From Pseudomonas sp. (lineage in GTDB: Bacteria; Pseudomonadota; Gammaproteobacteria; Pseudomonadales; Pseudomonadaceae), in contig NZ_JAQGNX010000143.1 in the NCBI RefSeq assembly GCF_028293835.1, positions 1 to 44,353 on the forward strand: a DNA stretch of 44,353 bases. The letters run 5' to 3'. The position numbers and the translations under genes are program-made. Below the pieces are notes generated by a model, which was not told where the DNA came from, did not search any database, and saw only the letters and a list, made by a program, of their open reading frames with translations. Positions 1 through 8,440 of this stretch are shown here, piece after piece. How positions within the stretch are numbered: position 1 is the stretch's first letter; every line of letters begins with the position of its first letter.

Positions 1-1006
1 AGGTGCTGGCGGCGGGTTCTGCCATTAGTAAAAAGTCCGGCAGCGTCTCGGCGAGTTCAATCATGACCGGTGCCAGCAATCGGGTTAAGGCCACGGCGCT
101 GTCCAGTTCGTACCAAGCGTTCTTGCGCACGCAGTTAGTGAGCCGGACATGCATCGAGAACTTGAGAAAATAGGGCAGATCCGGATGGTAAAGCGTGCGC
201 ACCGATGACGTGGGATACAGCGCCAGGCCCTGCGGCCCAAGGTACTCCAGCAGCCCCAGGTCCCGGGCTTGCAGAACCAGTGGGTTGGCAAGGATGCGCT
301 CGACCTGCCATGGATGGCATGGGTACACATCTTTTCTGCCACCGCACATCTGTTGCAGGGTGCGGCGTGGATCTTCGCCCTGATAGTGGATCAGCGTAGG
401 GTCAACGCGAAACCAGTGAAGTTCGAAGCACGCGCCCACTTCCGGTGAGCACGCAAGCAGTGCTTGTTGCGAGATGCCTTCGCGACTTTTCGGCGTTGGA
501 TGCAGCGCATGACCCCATATCTGATGTTGTTCCGACATCAACAGGCTGTCTGCGGATTGAGGCTGATGCCGGGAGGAATGGCGAAGGAAAGTGCGGGTAG
601 TCTGAAGGCTGTTATCAACCTGCTGAAGCATCTCTGCGACGCGTTCCGGCTCGCTCAACGGGACGCACAGCAAACGCGCCAGTTCGGTGGCGGTCAACGG
701 GTGCCAACCGTGTGCGTTGCCCTTGAAATACGGCGCGCTGACGAAGTGACAGCGGCCCAGGGCGCTGGCTCGGTCGACCCGCACTGCCAATCGCCCGCTG
801 GGTAACTGAATGCTGATGCATTGCCCGTGTTCTAGTTGACGCAGGCCCATTGGAAGATCTTGGGCGCGATAGTCGAGGTCTGCCTGTTTGCCAGGCAATG
901 CGTACTCGCGCAAGTAACAGTTGAGTAGACATTCGATAGCGTGGCGTTCCGCTTCGCCATCAAGCGCGCGTTCATGCAATGAAGCGTTAGTCAAAGCAAG
1001 TGTCAT
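1..1006 (-). CDS. pvsD: NIS siderophore synthetase, IucA/IucC family (PvsD-like), 3' end cut by window
   Basis: The first 335 residues of an NIS (NRPS-independent siderophore) synthetase are present; the family is usually about 600 residues, so roughly 45% lies beyond the left edge. Such enzymes adenylate a carboxylate, typically citrate, and couple it to an amine or alcohol in the cytoplasm. Visible motifs are the ATP-binding GHALHPTPKSREG (residues 165-177), YPCHPWQ (228-234), PTSSVRT (265-271) and KFSMHVRLTNCVRKN (282-296), all typical of the IucA/IucC N-terminal domain. The ATG at 1006-1004 overlaps the exporter's TGA as ATGA, so translation is coupled. In the vibrioferrin locus the gene after the exporter is pvsD, thought to act on citrate and a serine- or ethanolamine-type partner; that assignment rests on gene order. 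The family call is firm, the orthology is inferred. Confidence 0.9.
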   Translation of the reverse strand, partial: MTLALTNASLHERALDGEAERHAIECLLNCYLREYALPGKQADLDYRAQDLPMGLRQLEHGQCISIQLPSGRLAVRVDRASALGRCHFVSAPYFKGNAHGWHPLTATELARLLCVPLSEPERVAEMLQQVDNSLQTTRTFLRHSSRHQPQSADSLLMSEQHQIWGHALHPTPKSREGISQQALLACSPEVGACFELHWFRVDPTLIHYQGEDPRRTLQQMCGGRKDVYPCHPWQVERILANPLVLQARDLGLLEYLGPQGLALYPTSSVRTLYHPDLPYFLKFSMHVRLTNCVRKNAWYELDSAVALTRLLAPVMIELAETLPDFLLMAEPAAST

Positions 1007-2148
1007 GCTGGAATCTCTCGCGGGTTAACAAGAAGAGGGCGTGCGACAGCCATTGCTGCAATGGCGGCCAGGCAAGCAACGAGGAAAGGTGATGCGATCC
1101 CGCACGTCTGGCTGACCAGTCCGGCCGTAACGCCGGCCGCCGTGCCGGCCCATTTTCCGCTGGCGTCGAACCAACCGAACAGCCGCCCGGCACTGCCTTG
1201 GCGGCTGCGTTGACTTACGCAACGGTGTAAGCCGACGAAACATAGCAACATGCCAATGCCGCTGAGCAAGCGCAGGGCAAACAGCGGTTCTGCCTGGGTG
1301 CTCCAGAACTGCAGCCCATTACTGATGGCCAATAATCCCAATCCGTGCAGCAGCAGATTGGAACCGTGCCGTTGAGCCCACGGTAGGGCGAACAGGTAAA
1401 CCAGATGGGGCAGGCTATAAAGCAAGCCGATCAAGGCGTCGTTGCCAATGCCTAATGTTTCGCCATAGGGGACGAAATAAGGAAAGGTCACCACCATGGC
1501 AAAGCTGAACAAGAACTGCACCGTCAACAGGCGCGGCAGGTCTATCGGTAACTGACTGAGCGGGTCATCGGTTTTTGTCCCTTGGTTTCGCGGGGAGGGT
1601 GTGTCGGCGGGCAGTGGCAGAATCATGACGAAGGCCAATAGCGGCAACCAGGCAAGGTATCGATACAGTTCCAGGCCTAATCCCTGCGAGGTGAACAGTC
1701 CTAATAGAATGGGGCCGCTGATCATTGCCAGGCGTGCAGAATACTGGGTCCAGTTCAGGGCCCGTGACAGGTCTCCATTTCTGAATTGGGTGGACAGGTA
1801 AGCGTTTGACGCCGCCATCGCGCCACCGAACGTGCCCTGAATGATCAGTGCCAGCACGAACATCGTCAGGTTGGTACTGAAACCAGCCAGTAAAAATCCA
1901 ACAAATAATCCCCCGTGGGCCCGTAACAGCGACAATCGACAGCCTTTTCGGTCCGCCCATCGCCCCCACAGTGGCGCAGCCAGAGCGGTGCACAGCGTCG
2001 GCAGTACAAACAACACACCAATGCTCCATCCCGGGATATTGGGTGCTAAATCAGCGAGAATTCGCGGCAGATATAAGGGAATACCTAGCGCCGTGAATGC
2101 CGATAAGTAGTGCCCCAGCAGAACGCTGCCAATTAGTCTGCGGCGCAT
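1003..2148 (-). CDS. pvsC: MFS siderophore exporter, PvsC-like
   Basis: A 381-residue inner-membrane major facilitator with about twelve hydrophobic segments. The loop between helices 2 and 3 contains GRWADRKGCR (about residues 62-71), the family's G-x-x-x-D-R-x-G-R signature in slightly relaxed form. It starts inside the end of the upstream NIS synthetase gene (16-nt overlap) and its stop overlaps the next synthetase start by 4 nt. It is therefore embedded in the siderophore operon and most likely exports the finished siderophore from the cytoplasm to the periplasm. PvsC has this role and this position in vibrioferrin loci. The substrate is inferred from context only. Confidence 0.85.
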   Translation of the reverse strand: MRRRLIGSVLLGHYLSAFTALGIPLYLPRILADLAPNIPGWSIGVLFVLPTLCTALAAPLWGRWADRKGCRLSLLRAHGGLFVGFLLAGFSTNLTMFVLALIIQGTFGGAMAASNAYLSTQFRNGDLSRALNWTQYSARLAMISGPILLGLFTSQGLGLELYRYLAWLPLLAFVMILPLPADTPSPRNQGTKTDDPLSQLPIDLPRLLTVQFLFSFAMVVTFPYFVPYGETLGIGNDALIGLLYSLPHLVYLFALPWAQRHGSNLLLHGLGLLAISNGLQFWSTQAEPLFALRLLSGIGMLLCFVGLHRCVSQRSRQGSAGRLFGWFDASGKWAGTAAGVTAGLVSQTCGIASPFLVACLAAIAAMAVARPLLVNPREIPA

Positions 2149-3911
2149 AAGCTTCCCTCCAGCAAGAAGTTGGCCGCGCTATAACCATAAAACTTATTGA
2201 TGTCTCGGGCGCCGGAGTGCGCCTTGCTGAACAGGCTGCCGGCGCTGAGCAGGTATTTCACCGGTAATGTCGGGCTTTCCAGCAAGAAGCGTCGGGCTTC
2301 CGAGCATTCAATGCCTTCGCGCTCCAGTTGTTCAAGGCAGTGGGTCAAGCGTAGGCGCAACGTCTGGTAAAGGTCATGACGTGGCGCCAGCTCCGCGCTA
2401 ATTATCGCTTCAAGCACGGCGACAATGTTTAGCTGCAAGGTGATCGTACAAAACATCTCGGCCAGTGCCTGGGAGCCATCGACCCGAATGCGTTCGTCAT
2501 GTAAAGCTGCGGGTCTGTCCGCCATGTCCGGGCATGCAGCCGAGAAGCGCTTCGGCCAAAGCCGCGCGGCGTCGTTGTCTTTCATTAACAAACGCAGGGG
2601 ACGCCCGGTGTCGAAAACGAGCACGGCGTTTTGCTGATTGGCTTCCAAGGCAATTCCGTACACCAGCCATAGGCGCAAATGCACGTTTAGCAATAGGTCC
2701 AGGTAGTCTTCAAGCCAGTGCCACAATGAGCCCGAATAATACTGTTCCAGAAGTAATTCAATAAAAAGTCGGCCGTCCGCCAGTGGGCTGGCCAATGCGG
2801 CGACCGGGACTAGAGTCGCCGTCTCCAACTCTCCAGGGTAGTGGCGGGCTATATAAGCCAGGTGACGGTTTTCATCGACATGACCGCCGTGTTCTTCATC
2901 GACGTGCAGGTAACGCTGGCGTAATTGAGAATCACGTTGCGATATGGCCTGCAGCGTAAGTTGAAACCAATAGCCGTCGTATAAGGTGCTGGACTTGATC
3001 AGTCGCAAATTACGCGCCCCGAGGGTTGTGATGAGCAACGGCAACTTAATATGCCAATGGGGTCGTTCGACGCACATCACCGTACGCACCGATAATGTTG
3101 GCTCAACCTCCATCGCGCTTAGCGGTGCCATGATAGAACCCTGGGGGAGGCCGTATTTTTCCAGCTCTGGCCATGTCAGCGGGTGCACCGGCATCAAGGT
3201 ATGGCTGTTTTCCAGGTTTTGCTTCAAACCCAGTTCTATAAAGCTGGGCCAATGTTTGGGCGCAGGACTGCTGACAGTAATCGCTGTTTTCGGTACCGCC
3301 AGCCAGTTGAGCTTGAAGCGTGGCGCGTATTCCGGCGCATAACGTTCAAGTGCAGCTTGATCAAAGCCGCTTTTTGCCCTTGCGGTAGGGTAGTAAGGGT
3401 GGTCAAGGTAACTTGCCAACTGGTCGATACCGATCAGGCGCTTTGCCCAGGACGGGTTGCCGAGAATGCCGACCAGGGTCGCGGCGCGTTCTCCATAGGC
3501 TATTTGGCAGAGACGTTGATGCTGTACTGCGCAATCTGCTTCCTCTATATAAGCAGCGAATAGCGCCAGGCTGTCAGCGTCCAGACCATTACTCAGGTAT
3601 TCGAGCCAGGGGCCGTAGCTCTGCTGCAAAACTGACTGCTCACCTTGACGGCAAATCCAGGCGTGACTTGAGGCACTCCACGCCTGTAGCGGCGTGCTTC
3701 GATGCACCGGAAGCCAAAGCTCCTGGTTGCTCAAATGGGTTATATGCAGCCAATGGGGACTACCTGTCTTTGGCCATAGGCCGAGCAGGTCTGCTGGCAA
3801 GTTTCGGACTACACCTTGAGTCAACAGCCCCCGGATATCTTCCCTCAGGCAACAGTCGATGATGCGCCGCGTAATGACTGCTCGATCGGAATCAAGGGCT
3901 AGTTCGCTCAT
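2133..3911 (-). CDS. pvsB: NIS siderophore synthetase, IucA/IucC family (PvsB-like)
   Basis: A full-length 592-residue IucA/IucC enzyme. Visible family motifs are HPYYPTARAKSGF (171-183, counterpart of the G-H-P-x-H-P-x-x-K-x-R-x-G nucleotide loop), PVHPLTW (241-247), EPTLSVRTV (270-278) and HIKLPLLITT (287-296), followed by the C-terminal FhuF-like transporter/reductase region. It should make an amide or ester bond from a carboxylate using ATP. The start overlaps the ATP-grasp gene's TGA as ATGA, so the two are coupled. In vibrioferrin synthesis PvsB joins the citrate-containing and alanine-containing halves; which half-reaction this protein performs cannot be read from the sequence. PvsB orthology is inferred from synteny. 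Confidence 0.9.
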   Translation of the reverse strand: MSELALDSDRAVITRRIIDCCLREDIRGLLTQGVVRNLPADLLGLWPKTGSPHWLHITHLSNQELWLPVHRSTPLQAWSASSHAWICRQGEQSVLQQSYGPWLEYLSNGLDADSLALFAAYIEEADCAVQHQRLCQIAYGERAATLVGILGNPSWAKRLIGIDQLASYLDHPYYPTARAKSGFDQAALERYAPEYAPRFKLNWLAVPKTAITVSSPAPKHWPSFIELGLKQNLENSHTLMPVHPLTWPELEKYGLPQGSIMAPLSAMEVEPTLSVRTVMCVERPHWHIKLPLLITTLGARNLRLIKSSTLYDGYWFQLTLQAISQRDSQLRQRYLHVDEEHGGHVDENRHLAYIARHYPGELETATLVPVAALASPLADGRLFIELLLEQYYSGSLWHWLEDYLDLLLNVHLRLWLVYGIALEANQQNAVLVFDTGRPLRLLMKDNDAARLWPKRFSAACPDMADRPAALHDERIRVDGSQALAEMFCTITLQLNIVAVLEAIISAELAPRHDLYQTLRLRLTHCLEQLEREGIECSEARRFLLESPTLPVKYLLSAGSLFSKAHSGARDINKFYGYSAANFLLEGSLCAAD

Positions 3912-5137
3912 GCCATCACCCAGCGAAGGTCGGCCAGGGTGGCAGCGAAACGGGCTTCCAGGCCTGCGGCATCCGGTGAAATCAGGCGCAGTACGCCCAG
4001 GTAATCTTTATTCGAGTGGCTGAGATGGACGTCGTCGCCCGCTTCGCGCAGGGCGCGGTAATCGCACCAGTGGGTGTCCCGTTGATGGCTAAAGCTGGCG
4101 GGGACTTGCTGTAGGCGTCCAGGTGCATCAGCCACCACGTAGTGAACCAAGGCCTCGGCTTGGTCTGGTACGGCAGCAGGCAAACTCTCACCCAGGTGCA
4201 GGCCGAGGATGCGGTCGAACCAGCCCTGGGGTAACAGACGATCGAGCAAGAATTCCCGGCCATCGCCGATGCTGCGGTAATTGATTTCCACCAACATCGG
4301 TCCGTCTGCGGTGAGAATAAACTCGCTGTGGCAAACCCCGAACTGAACACCGAAAGCGCGGACCTGCGCCAGAGCGTTTGCCCTGTGGGCGCGACTCAGT
4401 GGACCCTTCCAGCGTGCCGATAATTCGACAAAATAGGGCGGGGGCGAGAGGGTCACGTCAAAGCCACCGACTGCCTGAAAGCGCTGCTGGTCGCCTAGGG
4501 TTTCAAGGGTGAACAGCGGACCTTCCATGTACGCTTCAAGCAACAGTGCTCGACCAGGCTGCTGCTGCCAGAAATGAGTGCAGTAGTCGTTAAGTTCATC
4601 GGCATTTTGGCATAAGCGGACGTCGAGGCTGGCCACGCCCTGTGTGGGCTTTACCACCAGTGGGAAAGGTGCGTCGCCCGGTACAGTGTTGCCTGCTGTC
4701 AGGACTTGAAACCATGGCCCCGGCAAACCCAGATCACGCATGTGTTCGCGCATGGCGGCTTTGTTTTTTGCCCTGTGACACATCAGCCAGTCTTTACCCG
4801 GGACGTTAAAGGTTTTGGCGACCAACGCGGTAGAGGTCTGTAGGTGATCGCTGTTGGAAAATACGCCAATCGGACTAAGGCCATGGGCGTTGATCAACTC
4901 GATTACCGCCAGTGGATTGAACACGTCACATTCGAGAATCTTCAATTGCTCTGCAGGGGCATCGGAGGCAGCCAGCAGACGTCTATGTTCTTGGGCATGA
5001 TCGGTGATCAGCACCACTGGGAACCCGCGTTTGTGGGCGGCTGGCAAGAAGCCCTCGGTAATCGCCGCATGTGGAACATGGCTGAGAAAGACGAGTGGAC
5101 GTTGCATGGTGATGAGTTTCCCGGGGGCAGCAGTCAC
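3908..5137 (-). CDS. pvsA: ATP-grasp carboxylate-amine ligase, PvsA-like
   Basis: An ATP-grasp protein of up to 409 residues. It shows the central beta-strand lysine loop PFPLVVKPTQGVAS (about 158-171), the LLLEAYMEGP strand used for adenine contact (about 199-208) and the metal-binding MLVEINYRSIGDG segment (about 286-298) with E-x-N. Such enzymes form amide bonds through an acyl phosphate. In vibrioferrin loci the first biosynthetic gene, pvsA, is an ATP-grasp ligase, matching its place here directly after the receptor gene. The start is uncertain: GTG at 5137 has GGGACGG very close upstream, while ATG at 5107 (M-Q-R-P-L) gives a 399-residue protein with only a distant GGGAA. It overlaps the following NIS gene by 4 nt. 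Confidence 0.83.
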   Translation of the reverse strand: MTAAPGKLITMQRPLVFLSHVPHAAITEGFLPAAHKRGFPVVLITDHAQEHRRLLAASDAPAEQLKILECDVFNPLAVIELINAHGLSPIGVFSNSDHLQTSTALVAKTFNVPGKDWLMCHRAKNKAAMREHMRDLGLPGPWFQVLTAGNTVPGDAPFPLVVKPTQGVASLDVRLCQNADELNDYCTHFWQQQPGRALLLEAYMEGPLFTLETLGDQQRFQAVGGFDVTLSPPPYFVELSARWKGPLSRAHRANALAQVRAFGVQFGVCHSEFILTADGPMLVEINYRSIGDGREFLLDRLLPQGWFDRILGLHLGESLPAAVPDQAEALVHYVVADAPGRLQQVPASFSHQRDTHWCDYRALREAGDDVHLSHSNKDYLGVLRLISPDAAGLEARFAATLADLRWVMA

Positions 5138-5185
5138 CCGTCCCGATGGGTTGGGCGACTGGTTTACAGGGGCGCAACTGCGCGT

Positions 5186-7270
5186 TTAGAAGCGGTAATT
5201 TGCGCCGAGCGTAAGGGCGCGTTCCGGGGCTGGCTGCCGGCCCCAAGGGCTGGTATCGATGCCGCGGAAGTAGTATTCGCGATTGAAAAGATTGCTGATG
5301 CCGGCTGAGGCGGTCAGGACGCTTTTGTCGTCCAGCTTGAATTCACGTTCCAGTGCGGTATTGAAAACAACGTAAGAGGGCAGTTTACCGACCGTGGCGG
5401 CGGCGTCTTCGGCGCCGCTGTTAGCGGCATCGGTGAAGGCGCTGCTGACATAAAGGCCGTCGAGGCTGTAAGTCCAGTGTTCGGCGAAGCGATAACGCGC
5501 TTCGGCATTGAACTGGTTCTTCGACGCGAACGGTACTTCGTTACCTCTGTAGCTACCTGTTCGCTGCTTCGCATCCAGGTACGCATAGCTCGCATGCAGG
5601 TCCACATTGGGCAACGCAGCGGGGGTCCAGAACAGTTCTGTTTCGATCCCTTGATGGCGGGTGCTGCCAAGGTTTACGTAGCGGTCGGTGGTGGCGTTGT
5701 ATTCGATCTGGTCGTCGAAATCGATACGGTACAGGCCAACGTCCACCCGCAGGCCCTTCCACGGCGTGTAGCGCACCCCGGTTTCATAGTTCCAGGCGAT
5801 CTCCGCACCTACGGCGCCTTCCTTGACGATCTGCGTGACTTGCGGCGGGCGCAATGAGCGCTGGGCATTGGCATATACGAACCAGTCATCGGTCGCCTGG
5901 AAACCCACGGTCAGCCCCGGCAGCCATTCTTTTGCCAGGTTGCTGTGGGTGAATCCGGTAACACTGTCGCTATAGTCCATCCGCGCATTTTCGTAGCGGA
6001 TGCCTGGCGTGATGGTCAGGCGACGATCGAACAAGCTGATGGCGTTGCTCAGGTAAGCCGCTTTTGCTTCGTCATTGAATTTCCAGTCCCGGAACACACT
6101 GGTCACGCCGGTGTTGAGGGCCTGACGATCGACTCGGTAGTCGATGTCCTCGCTGACATAGCGCGCGCCCAGCAGCCAGGTTTGTCCGACAGTGTCGCCG
6201 TCAATGCTCATGCTTAAGCGCGGCTCGGTGCCCCAGACCTTAAAGTCCCGTGGGCCATCTTGCTTGGTGACGGCCGTTGCGTCCGGGGTGAAGGGCAAGC
6301 CGACGACGAAGTTGCGGTAGCTATTGTGGGCGAAGTTGGTCCAACTCAATTGCACCGAGTCGAACGGACCCATGGCTCCCAGTTGCTGCGTATACGTACC
6401 CCAGACCCGATCGGTATCGCCTTCGAAACGGTCCAGCGGGCGGGTTGACTGACGAGGGTCGTCCTTATAGTCCTTGACGCTCAATGCGCCGGCGAGGTCC
6501 ATGTCAGCTTTGTAATGTTGTACGCCGAAACTGAAGTCATGGTTTTCATCGATGTTCCACTGCCCGCGCAGGCGGTAGTTTTGAATATCAGTATCGGAGT
6601 GTTCGCGACCGTATTCGCCGTTGATGGTATTGAGGTCCAGTTGCAGCCCGAAATTCTCCGTCAGGTAACCCCCCGTGCCCAAGTAGGTGTCGAATAACTG
6701 ACGTCCGCCCGGGGCAAACGTGGTGCGTTCGGAAATCGTGGTTTGTAGCGCATGAGGAATCGGCGCGCTGATGAAATTAATAACCCCGCCGACGTTGTTC
6801 GGTCCGTACTGTACGGCTGCACCGCCGCGCACGATGTCCACTCGATCAATGGTTGCCAGGGTCATCGGGAACAGGGACAGGCCAGTCTGACCGTAAGGCG
6901 CCAAGGCCAGCGGGATACCGTCCGACAGGGCCTGGATACGTCCGCTACGGCTCTCATACAAACCCCGGACAGAAATCTGCGGCAGGGCGCCGGTGCCGGT
7001 TTCATCAAAAACCTTGATGCCGGGAACACGTTGCAGTGCGTCGTCGATACCCCGCACGCTGCCTTTTCTCAAATCGGCCGAGTCAATGACGCTTCGGCTA
7101 CCGGAATAGGTACGGACTTCAGGATCGCTGGCGGTGCCGAGTACATCACCTTTAATGGTGATAGGGGCCAGGGAAACGTCGTTATTTTGCTCATCTGCGA
7201 ATGCTATTTGGCACACGCTCAAGGAAATCAGGGCGAGGGGGAACGCAAACCGGCTGTTTGTTGTTTTCAT
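5186..7270 (-). CDS. pvuA: TonB-dependent ferric-siderophore receptor, PvuA-like
   Basis: A 694-residue outer-membrane receptor. Residues 1-25 are a signal peptide ending A-F-A before DEQNND. Next come a short TonB-box-like stretch (SLAPITIKG), a plug domain (about 40-160) with VPGIKVFDETG, ISVRGLYESRSG and VDIVRGGAAVQYGPNNVGG, and a 22-stranded barrel typical of the family that ends in the terminal aromatic N-Y-R-F. It lies 16 nt downstream of the aldolase gene and 48 nt upstream of the ATP-grasp gene, inside one Fur-controlled operon, so it should import the ferric siderophore made by its neighbours. No N-terminal signalling domain of the FecA type is present, so cell-surface signalling is unlikely. 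The ligand identity (vibrioferrin-type) is inferred from the operon. Confidence 0.92.
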   Translation of the reverse strand: MKTTNSRFAFPLALISLSVCQIAFADEQNNDVSLAPITIKGDVLGTASDPEVRTYSGSRSVIDSADLRKGSVRGIDDALQRVPGIKVFDETGTGALPQISVRGLYESRSGRIQALSDGIPLALAPYGQTGLSLFPMTLATIDRVDIVRGGAAVQYGPNNVGGVINFISAPIPHALQTTISERTTFAPGGRQLFDTYLGTGGYLTENFGLQLDLNTINGEYGREHSDTDIQNYRLRGQWNIDENHDFSFGVQHYKADMDLAGALSVKDYKDDPRQSTRPLDRFEGDTDRVWGTYTQQLGAMGPFDSVQLSWTNFAHNSYRNFVVGLPFTPDATAVTKQDGPRDFKVWGTEPRLSMSIDGDTVGQTWLLGARYVSEDIDYRVDRQALNTGVTSVFRDWKFNDEAKAAYLSNAISLFDRRLTITPGIRYENARMDYSDSVTGFTHSNLAKEWLPGLTVGFQATDDWFVYANAQRSLRPPQVTQIVKEGAVGAEIAWNYETGVRYTPWKGLRVDVGLYRIDFDDQIEYNATTDRYVNLGSTRHQGIETELFWTPAALPNVDLHASYAYLDAKQRTGSYRGNEVPFASKNQFNAEARYRFAEHWTYSLDGLYVSSAFTDAANSGAEDAAATVGKLPSYVVFNTALEREFKLDDKSVLTASAGISNLFNREYYFRGIDTSPWGRQPAPERALTLGANYRF

Positions 7271-7286
7271 GAGGGCTTCGTTTAAT

Positions 7287-8057
7287 TCAGTTAGGGGATT
7301 GGAGGCTGCTGAGGCGGTCTTTTAATGCGTAATGCAGGAGGCCTCGGTCTTCTCCGGCCAGAAAGCTTCGGATCCCCCGTTTGCGCCAGAAGGCCTGCTG
7401 TTCGAAGGTGCGTGGATTGGCACAAAACGGGACGTTCGCGGTGGCGCAGATGTCGGCCATTGACTGGAGGGCGAGCCAAACGTCCGGGTGCAGGGGGTCG
7501 GGGCCCAATCGCAGGTCAAGGGCCAGGTCGAGCGCCCCCTCAAGCACCATCCCGACTCCAGGCAGCGCTAGCATTTGCGGCAACGCGCGCAGCCCTGCGG
7601 CCGTTTCGATCATTGGTACGATCGGGCTTTGCTGGTTGGCAAGTTCAATGTAGTCCGGTAACGGGATGCGACCGAAACCGGTCATACGTCCGCCGCTAAT
7701 GCCTCGTTTTCCCCTTGGCGGGAAATACGCAGCGTCGAGCGCTCGGGTCACTTCGCTGGCGCTCTCGACCCGGGGTAGCACTATGGCCTCGACGCCGGCA
7801 TCCAGAGCACGACCGATCAGTTTGGCATCGACTTCAGGAATTCGCAGCCAAGCCGAAATGCCTGCCGACTCGCAAGCACGAAGGCTATGCATCAAGTCAT
7901 CGTCATTGCGCAGTAAGTGCTCCATGTCGAGGATGACGAAATCATAACCGGCCAAAGCGATCATTTCGCACAAGAGGGGAGAGGGCACGGAATTAAGTAA
8001 CCCGTAAACCGATTCGCCGCTTTCAAGGCGGGTTAAAACAGCTGATTTCCTAATCAC
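7287..8057 (-). CDS. HpcH/HpaI aldolase-family protein, possible siderophore-dedicated citrate synthase (SbnG-like)
   Basis: A 256-residue protein of the HpcH/HpaI (class II, metal-dependent) aldolase fold. Visible family features are FVILDMEH with the catalytic-type His, AWLRIPEVD with the phosphate/keto-acid Arg, the metal ligand Glu in VPMIETAAGL and the metal ligand Asp in GALDLALDLRLG. SbnG of the staphyloferrin B system belongs to this family and condenses oxaloacetate and acetyl-CoA to citrate. As the first gene of a citrate-siderophore operon, this protein may likewise feed citrate to the NIS enzymes. I chose GTG at 8057 (GGAACGAG placed 4 nt before it). The longer in-frame ATG at 8105 lies inside the Fur box and -10 element, so it cannot be a usable start. 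The alternative is an ordinary keto-acid aldolase recruited to the locus. Confidence 0.75.
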   Translation of the reverse strand: MIRKSAVLTRLESGESVYGLLNSVPSPLLCEMIALAGYDFVILDMEHLLRNDDDLMHSLRACESAGISAWLRIPEVDAKLIGRALDAGVEAIVLPRVESASEVTRALDAAYFPPRGKRGISGGRMTGFGRIPLPDYIELANQQSPIVPMIETAAGLRALPQMLALPGVGMVLEGALDLALDLRLGPDPLHPDVWLALQSMADICATANVPFCANPRTFEQQAFWRKRGIRSFLAGEDRGLLHYALKDRLSSLQSPN

Positions 8058-8088
8058 TGATCTCGTTCCATGATGTAAACGTGTTCCG

Positions 8089-8116
8089 ATGATAATCGTT
8101 ATCATTCGCTTGTAAA
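8089..8116 (-). promoter_or_regulatory. Fur box overlapping the -10 of the siderophore operon promoter
   Basis: The sequence ATGATAATCGTTATCAT (8089-8105) has perfect 7-bp arms around a 3-bp centre and closely matches the Fur consensus. On the minus strand a sigma70-like promoter reads TTTACA (8116-8111), 16 nt, TATCAT (8094-8089), so the Fur box covers the spacer end and the -10. Iron-loaded Fur bound here would block the operon starting at 8057. The match is seen directly; function follows from known Fur biology. Confidence 0.85.
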
Positions 8117-8440
8117 GATTTTATTTCATCATTTTGTTTCCGGATTATTTTTTCTAGCATCGTGAGCCCCGAAAACGGGGGCCACCCCCCCAATGTTGTG
8201 CATTGCAGCTGAAGGAATTGCATTGGCTGGCGAGCAAGCCCGCTCTTGGGCTCGAGGCAATCGGCCACTGTCACCGTTCTGCACGTCTGTGAAGCATGTA
8301 CCCACCTTGCGCACCGGATTCAGGCATTCCGTCTGGGGAAATCAGTGAGGTATTGAAATTGGCGCCAATATTGTATGGGTTTTTATGAAATTGGCTCACA
8401 ACTTGCTCTTGGTTCTAGCCAAACACATTGAGGTGGTGAC
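8117..8440. other. Intergenic region between divergent siderophore and C45/ABC operons, with a palindrome
   Basis: No convincing gene is seen in this divergent spacer. It holds a perfect 12-bp palindrome ATTGGCGCCAAT at 8358-8369, about 70 bp before the C45 hydrolase gene and within a weak promoter-like stretch (TTGGCG, 17 nt, TTTATG). This is a candidate operator for the GntR regulator at 14683-15312. A small GC hairpin (8166-8182) has no T tract. The stretch around 8224-8250 (GGCGAGCAAGCCCGCTC) resembles a degenerate Pseudomonas REP unit, but no partner arm is obvious. Confidence 0.45.

Noticed and set aside
8166..8182. GC hairpin (CCCCG-AAAA-CGGGG) in the divergent spacer
   Set aside because: It is upstream of both promoters and has no T tract, so it is not a terminator for either operon.
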